From Larix sibirica (lineage: Eukaryota; Streptophyta; Pinopsida; Pinales; Pinaceae), in assembly GCA_004151065.3 (NCBI GenBank), contig NWUY0300003938.1, positions 21,722-46,421 of the forward strand: DNA of 24,700 bases. Direction: 5' to 3'. The position numbers and the translations under genes were made by a program. Under the pieces are notes generated by a model. It was not told where the DNA came from and searched no databases. It was given only the letters and a program-made list of their open reading frames with translations. Below are positions 1 through 10,461 of this stretch, piece after piece (positions within the stretch are counted from its first letter, which is position 1; each line of letters begins with the position of its first letter).

Positions 1-194
1 GTTCCCTCATCTTCTTCACTCCAAGCCTGGTCTTCAAGAAATTTAGCGTCTCTAGTTATTATGGTTTTCTTAGTGACTGGATTATACAGTTTGTATGCCT
101 TTGAATGTTCACTGTATCCCACAAAGATACATTTTTCACTTCTATCGTCCAATTTTCTTCTTATTTCTGCTNATATGCTGTACATGTTTTTCTC
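1..194 (-). pseudogene. Ty1/copia polyprotein fragment (integrase C-terminal region)
   Basis: Read on the minus strand, this stretch is open from 194 to the window edge and encodes residues typical of the region just after the integrase core of Ty1/copia polyproteins. Visible blocks are AEIRRKLDDRSEKCIF, VGYSEHSKAYKLYNP and VTKKTIITRDAKF, followed by an acidic stretch. In intact copia elements this segment lies between integrase and reverse transcriptase. An in-frame TAA at 197-195 and the LINE sequence starting at 243 cut it off upstream, and the window edge cuts it off downstream. One N at 172 falls inside a codon. No LTR or primer site can be seen for this copy. Family assignment is firm from the motif block; lineage cannot be told. 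Confidence 0.85.
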
Positions 195-242
195 TTAGTT
201 AAGATCCTAGATCATATTGAATTAAATGATGAAAAACTAACA

Positions 243-3200
243 GTTAGGACCAATCCATCCTCTTTTAAGGAGACTGTCCCAAGTTTTGAGACAGTTTTCA
301 AAAGTAACCCATAGAAAATACTTAATTTTCAGAGCGATGTTCCAACTTCAAAGATATTTATACCACCACCTCATAGTAGTATAAGTGGATTCCTGAAAAA
401 TCACATGCTAAGTGGATTTAGAAGTAATAGTGCCTGAAGCAGAGTTTAAAGACCATATAAGAGTATCTTTACAAATGTGAAGTATGGAACCTGTAGAGTT
501 CAGATTTGAGATGTATCTATCCAAATCATTTGCCTAACTGCTTCCAAGCCCCAAATCAGTGGCAGTAAGCCAATAAGAGTTAGAATGTGGAAGCCAATTT
601 GGTCTTCTAATTTTAACTACAGTGAAAAAACTATGCTCCGCCAGATATTCCATTATGTATGGAGAAAGTTGAAAATTTTCCTCCAATCCCAATATAGGAT
701 CAAAACCAACCAACACATCTATTCCACCCCCCACCTTCCAAGTGATGCCTCTACCCAACCATTGATAAAATTTAATAAAGCCTGACCAAAAATATGAAGA
801 GTTCCTGGATTTCTTTACAAGGTTCCTGATCCAACTTGAAAAAATCCCTTTGATATATTTTCCATAAAGCACATCAGTCGAGAGTCCATTACCAAAGAGA
901 CCACTCCAAAATATTTTCAATATCAATTCCATGCTAAAATAAACAACATTTTTATACCCCATCCACCCCATTCTTTTGGATTAGAGATCCTATCCCAACT
1001 AGCCATCTTTAATTTACCTCCATCAACATTCCTAGATCAAAGAAAATTGAAAATAAGCTTGTGCAACTAGTTAATGATAGACAAAGGGATCTGGGCTAAA
1101 TATAGTCAATAAATGGGAATGCCCATCAATATTGACATAATAAGCGTCAATCTGCCACCAATAGAGAGGAGTATGTAGGTCCAATGATTAATTATTTTTT
1201 TCTAATCTTTCCATAATACAATACCAGTCCTTGACTATGTACCAAACATGTTTAAGGAAGTATCCCAAGTATTTAAAACCATCCTCCAACCTGCAAATTT
1301 TATAAGGCATCAAAGAATAAATCATTCCCAAAAAATCCTCATCCATTCAATGTTGATACATACATGATTTAGTAATGATGACCTCCATTCCAGATGTTGC
1401 ACATAAAATATTGATAATTTCAGCATAGCAAGTCCATTCATCCATACTACCATTGCCAAATAACATAAAATCATCTACAAACAATAAATGTGTTATATAA
1501 GAAACATATGATATTTTAATTCCCTTTCATTTCCCTTCAGCTTTAGCATTTGTGATCAAACGACTGAAACCTTCAATAAAAAGCATAAATAAGAGAGGCG
1601 ATAGTGGACATCCCTGTTGGATACCACTAGAACTTTAAAAAAAATATGAAGTCGATCCATTAACAAGAACATAAAAATGTGCATATGTCACACATGCCAC
1701 GATCTAGTTGGTGACCATTAATGGAAGACCAATTTGTAACAATAGAAGCCTAAAAAAAACCCAATCCACCCGGTCATACGCTTTGACCAAATCCATATTC
1801 AATAAGATAGCCATCATGTCCTTATGCTTAATGGAGCATAGGACCTCCTGAGATATTCCAATTGCATCTAATATCTGACATTTGTACATGAAACCAAAAT
1901 TTTCTTTTGGCATGCCTCTAGGTAAATAGGGTTTTATATGATTGGATATAATTTTGGTGATGATCTTGTATGCAATATTGCATAAAGCAATTGGTATAAA
2001 ATCATTAAATGAGTTGGGTTTATTTCATTTTGGAATCAGTGTGATGAATGTAGAGATAAGTGCTCCAAATACATATCCTTCCACATTGGATTTTTCAACC
2101 ATAGATAATAGGTATCCTCCCATCACATCAAAGAAAGAGAGAAAGAGCTACACAATCCAACCATCTGTACCTGGACTCTTCTCTTTTGGAAAATTGTTTT
2201 AATTCCTCTTCAATCTCACTAAGAGAAATAGGATGCCCTATATTCTCCCCTTACTCACTGCTAAAGAAAGTAGGCATAAGTATTAACACTTTCATCTGAA
2301 ATTCTATATAACAAGTACTAGAATCCTTGAAAATTCCAATAAAGTGACTTCTTTCCAATCTTTGTAGACCTTTTTTATCTTTAAAACTATTACCATTCTC
2401 ATCCATCATTTCCGATATTGAAATTATATTCCTGAGGTGGGAAGCAAAATTATGGAAAAAACTGGTATTATTATCTCCTAGTGCAATCCATAGTGCATGA
2501 CTCTTTAATCTCCAATCCATTTCCTCTTGTTTAAGAATTTGTGCCTTTTTGTTCTCTAAATCATTTAAAACCAATTTTTTCAATTCATTTAAAATATAGC
2601 ATTTATTATTTGTTAAGATCATCTTAATTTGATCGTCAATATGTATGAATGCTCCACAATCCTTTGATCTCTTGTCTTTTTCCCACATAATAACTTCATT
2701 TTAAGTTCTTCAATTTCATAACCAAAGTATCCATTGGCTTGTAATCTTCAAATGTGTGAAAATTTAACCATTTCATATGTACCATATCACAAAAATCATC
2801 ATTTAGAATCCAAGAGCTACTAAATTTGAAAGGATAGTTGCACGAAGATTTGACCCCATCCAGTTGATGCATTATAGGAAAGTGATATGAAATAGTAGAT
2901 TTTTCCACCCAAGTCCTGTACCTTTGCATCGATTGGATTAAGGATGGTGAAATCTATACATGTGTTTGCATATACCAGTAGTACCACACCTACCATTTGT
3001 CTAGGTAGGTTCTAATTTGACATGAAGAACATCTACCAGATTATCCCTGAGAAGCAAATTAGAGAATTATTATGCCAATTGATCAGGGAGAGCCGAAGTT
3101 CCCCATATTTTTGCAAGGGATAAAGTAAAATTAAGGTACCCAACAACAATAAGGTTTTCAATATCCAAAATTCTAAAATCCACCAACAAATTCTAGAAAG

Positions 3201-3546
3201 TTTCCCTATATCTATAGGGTCCATACCAGTTCAAAATAGCTACGTTTTTGTCTAAATTCTTAAACTGTCCCTCCAACAAAATCCCACCTTTGGTTCTATA
3301 CGAGCATACAATTGAAACCCATGGATTCCAACAAGCTAAGAGACCTCCCGAAAGACCATCAAAATTAACCACATAGACCTCCCATCCTAGAAGTAAATTG
3401 GAAATTACCTCAATAGCTTGAGAATCTGAACACATAGTTTCTTGGATAAACAAGATGTCTGGGCTAGTAGCTTTTAACATCTTAGATAGGGCCCTTACCT
3501 TCACACCCCTAACCAACCCACGAATATTCAATGATAGGATGGACAT
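243..3546 (-). pseudogene. LINE ORF2: AP-like endonuclease and reverse transcriptase, truncated
   Basis: Replication protein of an L1-type LINE, starting at the ATG 3546-3544. Endonuclease (about 3546-2840): LNIRG and IQET carry the expected Asn and Glu. The GDLN motif reads GYLN (Tyr codon 3138-3136) and the SDH motif reads SYH (Tyr codon 2887-2885). A linker runs to about 2250. Reverse transcriptase (about 2200-1350) shows KSPGTDGW, LVKAYDRVDW (near 1790-1761), [12 protein letters not shown] and the catalytic box as FVDD (1481-1470). Downstream, 971-534 holds the conserved WGGWGIK-like and KIFWSGLFGNG blocks. The zf-RVT finger starts as NCLKTWDSLLKRGW and ends at 243 after its first Cys. 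Numerous stops and frameshifts make it non-functional. Antisense plus-strand ORFs here are shadows. Confidence 0.85.
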
Positions 3547-5140
3547 TAAGTACGAATGGATTTGAGCATCTCTACTCTAAGGTCCCGAGGAGAGGAAATT
3601 TGATTAATACTAGGTGTACAATATTCAGTTTCACTAAGTCTAACTGAAAGAGGTTTATACCTAAATTCAGAGTTAGAACCCTTCAATTCTTTATACTTAT
3701 TTTTCCTATTGTAGATCATGACATTATGAAATCTAATGGAATGAATCAGTGACACAACAGGGTTGGATGAATGGTTTTTTGAGTAAACGGTTAAGGGTGA
3801 TTTAAAACCAAAGGGTACAACATTCCCATTGTTATCCCTTGCATGGGGAAAGTCATTCAAGAAGGGATTAGTAGGAATTGCAGCCAAAGTATGTCAATCC
3901 CAAACATCCCCAGGTGTCTCGTGAGTAGAATGATCAAAGGGTGGATCTGAAATGGAAACATATGAGGATTTATTTGCCGTATCATTCACATCATTAGGAA
4001 GATCAGTAAATAAATAATACCTACATTTATCAAACCCTACAACCATCTTGGAAGAATTTACAATACGAAAATTAGAAGTACATTTCGAAACCCCCAAACT
4101 ATTATTAGACAATCTTTTATCCAGGTCTTTTTCAATAGAGAGATAAACAATTAGTTCATCCTTTGTAACATCCTCATAAAATGTAGGAGATTTGGATTTT
4201 TCCTTCCCTGATAAGTGGGGCAATTTTTCATCTAGGAAAACCGAAGGTATAGCATCATACCTCACATTTTTTTAGTGTCAGAGCTAGATACATTAGGCGA
4301 AACATCCATTCGTGACCCAGATAGAAGAGAAGGGAATCTAGAATTAACATGTCCTATTTTATGGCAATAGAAGCATCTGAATGGGATCTAGCAGTAGTCC
4401 GGTCTTTGATGAATAATTCTGTCACCCCAAATAATTTCCACCTCCATTGAAAGACCGCAAGTGATGTCAAATTCCACCATGACTTAGGCGATTTTCTTTT
4501 CCATGCCAAGGATAATTTTTTTTATCTATGCAAATGAATTTTCCAACTGAGTTAGCTAAACCCTCCAACACATTCCATGTCCATAATTCTAAAGGGAATC
4601 TAGGTAACAACATCCAAAGGTGTCTTTGTGTCATTTTTTCCCTTTTCGGGTCAAATGCCGAATGAAACCTCTTTAAAACCAAGGACCCTTCCTTAATCAA
4701 CCATATTCTGCTTAATATTGTGGGAATGTGTTCGGATCTTGGAAAAACGAAACATATCCGCCCATTTATAAGCATATTAATGTGGGGGGCATATCCAAAG
4801 AATGATAACCAATTTGTATTCACCCATTCAATCATTTCTAGTCTATTAACCTTCGCAAATTCTATGCGCCCCACTAGAGCCTATATGGATAGTACCTCAA
4901 CCTTGTCCATATTGATGTTGGCACCCAGAAAATATCTTTCCAAACCATCTAAACTTTGTATGTTTTTATCCTTTTGCATGCCCTATCCCGTGCACCATTA
5001 ATACGTCTTGCTTGATTCTTTAAATCCCCACTATATGGATCCCTAGAAACCCCACCAACAACATTAGTTACAGGGGATTTAGAAGAATAAATAGGAACAA
5101 CCTCCCCATCCCTCCCAAGTTTGTCTCGAAATCAGGGCAT
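3546..5140 (-). pseudogene. LINE ORF1 (DUF4283, CCHC zinc knuckle), broken
   Basis: This is a Gag-like nucleic-acid-binding protein of plant L1 elements. The probable start is the ATG at 5140, whose third codon is already TGA. An N-terminal basic stretch (NQARRINGARDRACKRI, near 5020-4965) leads into DUF4283 (about 4890-4500), with blocks ALVGRIEFAKVNRLEMIEWV, GRICFVF and RHLWMLLPRFPLELW. A zinc knuckle follows at 4375-4334. It reads CFYCHKIGHVNSRF, so it has C, C and H of CX2CX4HX4C, but the last Cys is Phe. A shift at an A7 run (4267-4273 on the plus strand) moves into the C-terminal region (4265-3546), which has a TGA at 3896-3894. The stop TAA overlaps the ORF2 ATG by one base. About 530 codons in all. 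The family is clear; the exact start is inferred. Confidence 0.78.
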
Positions 5141-5180
5141 AACATAGAGCCCCTGAAGAGAATAGTTCCTCCCCTCTGAT

Positions 5181-5520
5181 CAGATCCATCGGGATGAGCT
5201 GGTAAAGGAAGCACTTGTCACACAAGGCCCAAAAATTCAGGATTTTTAATGTTAACCTGCCTTGACTATTACCACATGCCAGGATGTAGTAGCTCTAAGT
5301 AGATAGAATCCCAGTGGAAAAAAAAATAGGGTAAAAAGGCAAAAAATTTACAAATCCAACGGGATGAGCTGGTAAAAGCGAACACCCATCACTCAAACCC
5401 CAAAAAGTCAGAGTAAATAATGTAAAACCTCCACGACTAGTACCACATGTCATATTGCAGTAGATCTATGTAGAAAGAAGCCCCGAAGTAAAAAGAATTA
5501 GGGTTAAAAGGCCAAAAATT
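5181..5520 (-). repeat. Two tandem 170-bp monomers at the LINE 5' end
   Basis: Two units, 5181-5350 and 5351-5520, align along their length with period 170. Shared blocks include GGGATGAGCTGGTAAA (5191 and 5361), the TACCACATG block, and the A-rich end where TAGGGT(A/T)AAAAGG is followed by CAAAAATT. Divergence is visible (short indels and scattered substitutions), so the duplication is not recent. They lie just upstream of LINE ORF1. In mouse L1 such 5' UTR monomers carry promoter activity; that role here is inference. Confidence 0.7.
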
Positions 5521-5580
5521 GAAATAACGCCTCTAAATTGATTTTAGTAAGAAAATAGTGAAAAACCTTAAGCCAGAAAA

Positions 5581-6012
5581 ATGATAGGAAATATGCAGTA
5601 AAGATCAGTAAAATTCCCACTTTTTTCTCTTGGTTGGTACTAGGTCAATCGAGGCGATCGACTGGACTCCAAGTTTACTGTAGAAAAGCCATCACCATCT
5701 AACTAGGATTTCCTAACTCATTTCCTCCTAGAAAACCTCTGGGGCTCCCTATAAATCTCTACTTTCATAACCTCATTGAAAATAATATATATGTATATGA
5801 TAGGAAATATGCAGTAAAGATCAGTAAAATTCCCACTTTTTTCTCTTGGTTGGTACTAGGTCGATCGAGGCGATCGACTGGACTCCAAGTTTACTGTAGA
5901 AAAGCCATCACCATCTAACTAGGATTTCCTAACTCATTTCCTCCTAGAAAACCTCCGGGGCTCCATATAAATATCTACTTTCATAACCTCATTGAAAATA
6001 ATATATATATAT
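5581..6012. repeat. 216-bp near-identical tandem duplication
   Basis: Units 5581-5796 and 5797-about 6012 are almost identical, with only a handful of substitutions (for example CAATCGAGG versus CGATCGAGG, and CTCCCTATAAATCTC versus CTCCATATAAATATC). Each unit carries the inverted repeat GTCGATCG-AGG-CGATCGAC (perfect in the right unit, one mismatch in the left) and a TATAAAT motif near its right end. The near-identity suggests a recent tandem event. It lies 60 bp beyond the LINE 5' monomers, and whether it belongs to the LINE 5' region or to another element is not decidable here. Confidence 0.85.
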
Positions 6013-6022
6013 ATATATATAT
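6001..6022. repeat. (AT)11 microsatellite
   Basis: Eleven uninterrupted AT units at the right end of the second 216-bp unit. The first unit has only a short ATATAT version at the same place, so the tract expanded after, or differed before, the duplication. Confidence 0.9.
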
Positions 6023-8102
6023 GCAATAAATTAATATATATATCGTAAATTATACACACTTTATTAATATTGAAATTCTTAAGGTAGGGAAAGTTACCCT
6101 TGCAATTGATCCTTTGATGCAAGAAATCCACTTATGTTTACTTTCCTCTTACAAGGGGAAACTTCCTATGATCTAATCTCAAATACACTATACTCCACAC
6201 AGGTCTCATAAGGAGGACTCCATCCTTATTTATAGATCATAAGACAAGTCTTATAATACCCTATTTTTAACCCTAGAATGGAAATATGTATGTAATTATG
6301 AAATGGTTAGAAGCTAGATATTAATGGTTTAGGAGGACCAAAGATGTTGTAATAATGTACATTCACTGATAATATAAAAATCAATCACTAATAAACATGG
6401 CGAAGGATGAAAACAATATTGGGGGATATAATTCCACAACTGGGAGAAGTGAAAGGGGAATACGTCAATAGAACCTTAGTGTCTTATCTAAATTATTTCC
6501 TTAGCCCTCATCATAAGCTTTAATTAGTAAATATAGCCAAATTTCTTAAACCCATGATTATAGAACATGACCTAGTTAATATTTGATATTAACTAAAGGT
6601 TGGGATTAAAGTTTGAAATGGGACTCCTCATGAGCACCAAGATGACAAGTTGAGAATAGGAAAATAAAATGTTGGAAATTTTCTTTAGAGGATATCAACC
6701 TTCTTATTTCTATTAATTTGGAAGAAGAGAGGGAGATATAGTTATGTTGTTAAGTTAAAACACATGTGAATGCAATTTCCATAGGAAAGACGTAGTGGTG
6801 ATTATTGTGTGATTGTGAGAGGAAACCTTACCCACAACTAAGAATCCTTGGATTCCCAACATGGAGTTTCCCTATCAAACCAGTGCTTGAGCATTTTATG
6901 GGAATTAGCATAGGTTGAGGGATTGCATTCAAAGAATGGGATCTCATTCTCAGTATTGTGTAGGTTTAGCTAGAAGAGTTCTTGTTGATTGGGATATTTT
7001 TAGAGGGGCTTTTGGCACCAAAGAGTATTTAAGTTATGGGTTGAGAATAATTCCTTAGAAGCTTCACCATTGTGGAATGATATATTCATATTAGGGATGA
7101 CCTCTATCATAGACATATTAAGTGTGACAGTGTGCCTAAGGCTAGGAGGAATGACTTTAGTTTGTGTTATGACAATGTGTTATGAAATGGCATTTTAATT
7201 CTTTATTTGGTATTCATGGAATTAAATTATGATAGATATGCTTGTATTAGGGGTGAGTTTCCTATATTGATGGCTATTTTAGGTTGTTTTTCCACTCTTT
7301 AAATTCTAGTCATGTAGAGAATCTTACTTTTGTATTAGATGATAAATTTTATGATGAAATTATGGTACCTGGTGGCCTTAAGAGCACCCTGGAGCTATTA
7401 TGTGTGTGAGAAATCTAACCATAACAATCACCTAAATGTTAGGATAATTTTAACTCATTAAAGAGTTAAAGATGAGTTTATTGTTTATGCGGATGTTTTT
7501 GGGTAACCCATAGAATTGAGGATGGGTCTCAAATATCAAATATTAATAGGGTGAAGTGTTTAAGTGCAGAAAATAGGGTAGAAAACAGAGTATTCGGAGG
7601 CTTTGCTAAAAAACAGACAGGAGCTCTTGGATCTTCTCGCATATTAACCAAAACAACAGACAAAAAAGGACCGAATACATCATGCCATCAAGAAGATAAG
7701 CCTGTCATTCATTGCATTACAAAATATCCTATCTACCTGCATTAAATGTAGCTACCAACATGACACCTACCTACAGCATTTAATGTCAACAGACAGCAAG
7801 CTACGGGAGGAGAAATTACTCGTCAACAAGTAAAAGGAAATTAAGGACCTGTTCAAAACCTTACACAATTTGAGTTCACATCTCTGCCTTAGGACTGGAT
7901 CCTGAAATTATCACTCCTGGATCAGCAGCAAGCAAGAATTTCATGAATGTAGATCAATATGTAGAGAAAAAATAAAAATAGAAACATCTAGCTGATTTGA
8001 ATTATGCCTGACCCTTATGCAAGTTTCGTGTCTCGGCCTTGGAAGAATCCCATATTCCATATATATGAGAGTCAGCTTCATCACAAAATAAAAAACAAAT
8101 GA
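6023..8102. other. Unassigned AT-rich interval
   Basis: No coding region is supported. A TATA-like motif TATAAATAAGG lies on the minus strand at 6234-6224, followed by leader-like sequence and an AATAAAG near 6060, which could be remnants of an LTR or promoter; no termini or PBS confirm this. A plus-strand run near 7261-7410 stays open for about 50 codons (LNSSHVENLTFVLDDKFYDE) but has no recognisable family. The remainder shows only short chance ORFs. Confidence 0.5.
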
Positions 8103-8720
8103 CTATTGAGAGTTATCTCGGCGGTCTTCTCCACTATCAACATGGTTATGGCCTGCTGGTCCCATGGATTGATGGTGTTCTTAATTATTATCCATGCTCC
8201 TATTGTTGTAGGCCGCATTGAGAGCAGCAAGCATACCCAAATGCGTTTCATTCGATCCTCCTCCTCCTCAGCCAAGACCAGTTTGTGGCAACTATTGGGA
8301 AGTTGACCCTGCTCCTGCTCCTGATCCTGCTGGGCCTTGCATTAACATAGAACCAAAATGAACATGTCCCATGCTTGTACTACTTGAATTGAGATTAATG
8401 GGCCTGGGCATGAAGTGAAGCCCACTAGACATAGAATTCCTATACATGGCTCCACCTGAAGAAGTTGGGAAATTCCAAATAGGATCAAAACCTGGACCAA
8501 CATGACACATAACACTTGGAGTAGGGGGAAACATCCCAAATGTCCCGCGCATATTTTGTCCAGCGCTTGATAACCCCGTTGCAGGTGTCACTGCCCACAT
8601 GGGCTGCATATTCTTGAACTGTTGTTGTTGTTCCCTCAATCTTTTCCTCGAAATCCCACAATCGGAATTCATTAGGTCATTAATCTTGCCTCGATCGTCC
8701 TATTAACTATATTTTGGATC
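8103..8720 (-). pseudogene. Class I TCP transcription-factor pseudogene (C-terminal part)
   Basis: Plant class I TCP proteins bind DNA through an N-terminal TCP basic helix-loop-helix and carry a conserved C-terminal tail. Only the tail is present. One frame holds from 8720 to the final TAG (8105-8103), with blocks SRKRLREQQQQFKNM, QPMWAVTPATG, GLHFMPRPINL, FGSMLMQ, LPQTGLG, HLGMLAALNAAY and a final acidic DSGEDRRDNSQ. In-frame stops interrupt it: TAA TAG at 8705-8700, TAG at 8294-8292, TGA at 8270-8268 and TAA at 8183-8181. No frameshift is visible across about 200 codons. The DNA-binding TCP domain expected further upstream (above 8720) is absent. It could be a truncated duplicate or a 5'-truncated retrocopy; no clear poly(A) remnant (T run on the plus strand) lies below 8103. 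The subfamily member cannot be named. Confidence 0.8.
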
Positions 8721-9034
8721 CTCAGACCCAAAATTTCCATTGCCTCAAAGTGACTTCTGGGAATGAGAAGTTCCAAATACAACAACAAAGCAATTTACCA
8801 ACAATAGTCACAATGAATGCACATACTCAAATCCAAAATAAGAAGCATAAGAAAACACTTCATAGAATTGAGATGCCATCTGATGTTAGGAAGGTTATAA
8901 TGAACATCATTCCATATAATCAAAATGGAATGGTGATTGGTAGTTATAAAGGCTTGCAACGAGAAGCAAAGAAGTATGGTAGATTGAAGAGAAGTATAAA
9001 TGTACAGCGGTTTGGCCCATTTGCTGCTGCTTGA
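8714..9034 (+). CDS. Unassigned ORF, 106 aa, possibly transposase-related
   Basis: An ATG-started open frame begins head-to-head with the TCP pseudogene end at 8720. The protein is basic, with HKKTLHRIEMPSDVRKV followed by NIIPYNQNGMVIGSYKG and a Lys/Arg-rich stretch, ending FGPFAAA. The order of a basic segment, then a short NxxG-V/I-G turn, loosely resembles the segment before the core in plant Ptta/En/Spm-type transposases. This is an impression, not a family hit. No promoter, intron signals or downstream domain were found. It may be a transposon scrap or a chance ORF. Confidence 0.25.
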   Translation: MDPQTQNFHCLKVTSGNEKFQIQQQSNLPTIVTMNAHTQIQNKKHKKTLHRIEMPSDVRKVIMNIIPYNQNGMVIGSYKGLQREAKKYGRLKRSINVQRFGPFAAA

Positions 9035-9201
9035 ACAACACCTCTATGTGGTGTTCAAAGAGGAAGACAATCCTATGGGAGAAAGATGCTTGTTATTGAA
9101 GAGGAGGGAGAAGAACATGGGTAGTAAATGCACATCCAATCAATCATCACAATAAGGCTATAGTTTTTTGTGTGTTTCACTTCTTCGCCCTTAAACAAGT
9201 T

Positions 9202-9291
9202 AGGAGATACAAAGAGACCAAGGCAAGAGGGATCTGAATATGTGTAAGGAGATAAACAAAGACCAAGGAAAGAGGGCTATGAATATATAGA
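9202..9291. repeat. 45-bp imperfect tandem duplication
   Basis: Units at 9202-9246 and 9247-9291 share AGGAGATA, CAAAGA, GACCAAGG, AAGAGGG and GAATAT blocks with a few substitutions and small shifts. The sequence is purine-rich. No function is visible. Confidence 0.7.
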
Positions 9292-10461
9292 GTCATTCCT
9301 ATTATTTATTATTTTTTAGAGTATTTGTATAATTTGATTAATGCATGTTTTATCATATAAGGTAGGAGGGTAGATTGCATGAGCAAATTCAATACATTCA
9401 TTTAAGACTGTTTATATGAGTGGAATTGTTTATAGATATGAAATTCCAGGGTTGAGAGTGGCTCTTGGATGGCATTCAATCTTCAAATATGAAATTATGG
9501 ATATATGTTTGTTTTACATGTCATTAATATGAAATATATGATAATTGTAAGATTAAAAGTAACTTCTGTGGCATTGCTTGGATTACAATTTTTTTCAACC
9601 TTGAAGTTAGTTTATTTTAGAGATGGTTTAAGCTACTTTATATCTATAATTTTAAAATAAAAAAATTCAATTCAATTTTTTGAATGGGCTATCCAACATT
9701 CCTATGTTTAGTGTTATGTTTCAAGTATTGAAGGAGCCTCTTATAGATTGATATCTATTACCAAATATCAAGTTCATATTGATATTCAAAACACATGGGT
9801 GTTCATAGTGCACACATGATGAAATTCTGTTTATTTGGATTGAAAGCATATTATGGTCAAACAGGAGAGGATGGGGGTGGCATGCAAGGTGGCTTCAATA
9901 GGTAAGGTTTTGTTGTGGTGGTTCCAATCCAAAAAGAATTCAAAGTAGGGATGGATGAGAACAACCCTCAATAGGATGCATTCAAGTACACCTTGTGGTT
10001 GTATTTAGCTTAATACTTTGTTAGTGGTGACTATATTTTTTGTTAAAGACAAAAGTGCAAGTGTGTGTTTATGTTTATATTTCACTGACCTCACCATTTA
10101 CCCATATTTTCAACTTCCACAGAGCCAAAATTTCTAATTCATGAAATACCTTATATGTGTTTCCATGCCTAACCTGTAACTTTGTCAAATATACAACCTA
10201 GGTAATCGATAGCCCTATCTTCTACAAAACAAATCTCATCAACATTCTTGCCAAACACATAACATGCAAATCGTAAATTCTCCCTATGCAAACCAATTCC
10301 ATTTGGGTAATTTTAATCCATACCAATAACTCAGATCGAGGTATAATTGATTCACTTTAGCCATGAAATCCTTCGACTACAAACTCAATTTCACCATTTA
10401 CAGGTTAAAAAAAAATCCATTTACACTTATCCTATGAACAAACAATCAAACACACACCTAC
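9292..10461. other. Unassigned AT-rich interval
   Basis: No gene is supported. If the DUF21-like exon to the right were functional, this would be its first intron on the minus strand, but no second exon with the expected DUF21 continuation was seen. A 47-codon minus-strand open stretch at 10312-10169 looks somewhat protein-like but matches no family I recognise. Confidence 0.5.

Larger units (their letters stand above)
243..5520 (-). mobile_element. L1-type LINE, long but 3'-truncated copy (copy 1)
   Basis: This is a non-LTR retrotransposon in minus orientation, its 5' end near 5520. In order it carries tandem 5' monomers (5520-5181), ORF1 (5140-3546) and ORF2 (3546-243) with endonuclease and reverse transcriptase. 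The sequence matches a second copy at 18873-21459 closely by eye, roughly nine in ten bases over the shared part. Similarity stops abruptly at 243, inside the zf-RVT finger, where copia-like sequence begins. The RNase H and 3' UTR seen in copy 2 are therefore missing. Many stops and frameshifts show it is dead. Compared with copy 2 it lacks about 87 bp near 1348-1353, between the RT core and the downstream YLG-type block. Confidence 0.88.

Noticed and set aside
1942-2202. Plus-strand 86-aa ORF
   Set aside because: It is antisense to the LINE reverse transcriptase, where the minus strand carries the KSPGTDGW and following motifs.
4264-4276. Programmed frameshift at the A7 run in LINE ORF1
   Set aside because: The copy has other stops and shifts, and slippage at homopolymers is a common decay event. 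Only conservation in other copies would revive the idea.
6224-6234. Minus-strand promoter or LTR at TATAAATAAGG
   Set aside because: Only the motif is present; no element ends, PBS or downstream gene confirm it, so it is mentioned only in the interval description.
10169-10312. 47-codon minus-strand open stretch with protein-like composition
   Set aside because: Neighbouring frames are also partly open here, no family is recognised, and it does not match the expected next DUF21 exon.
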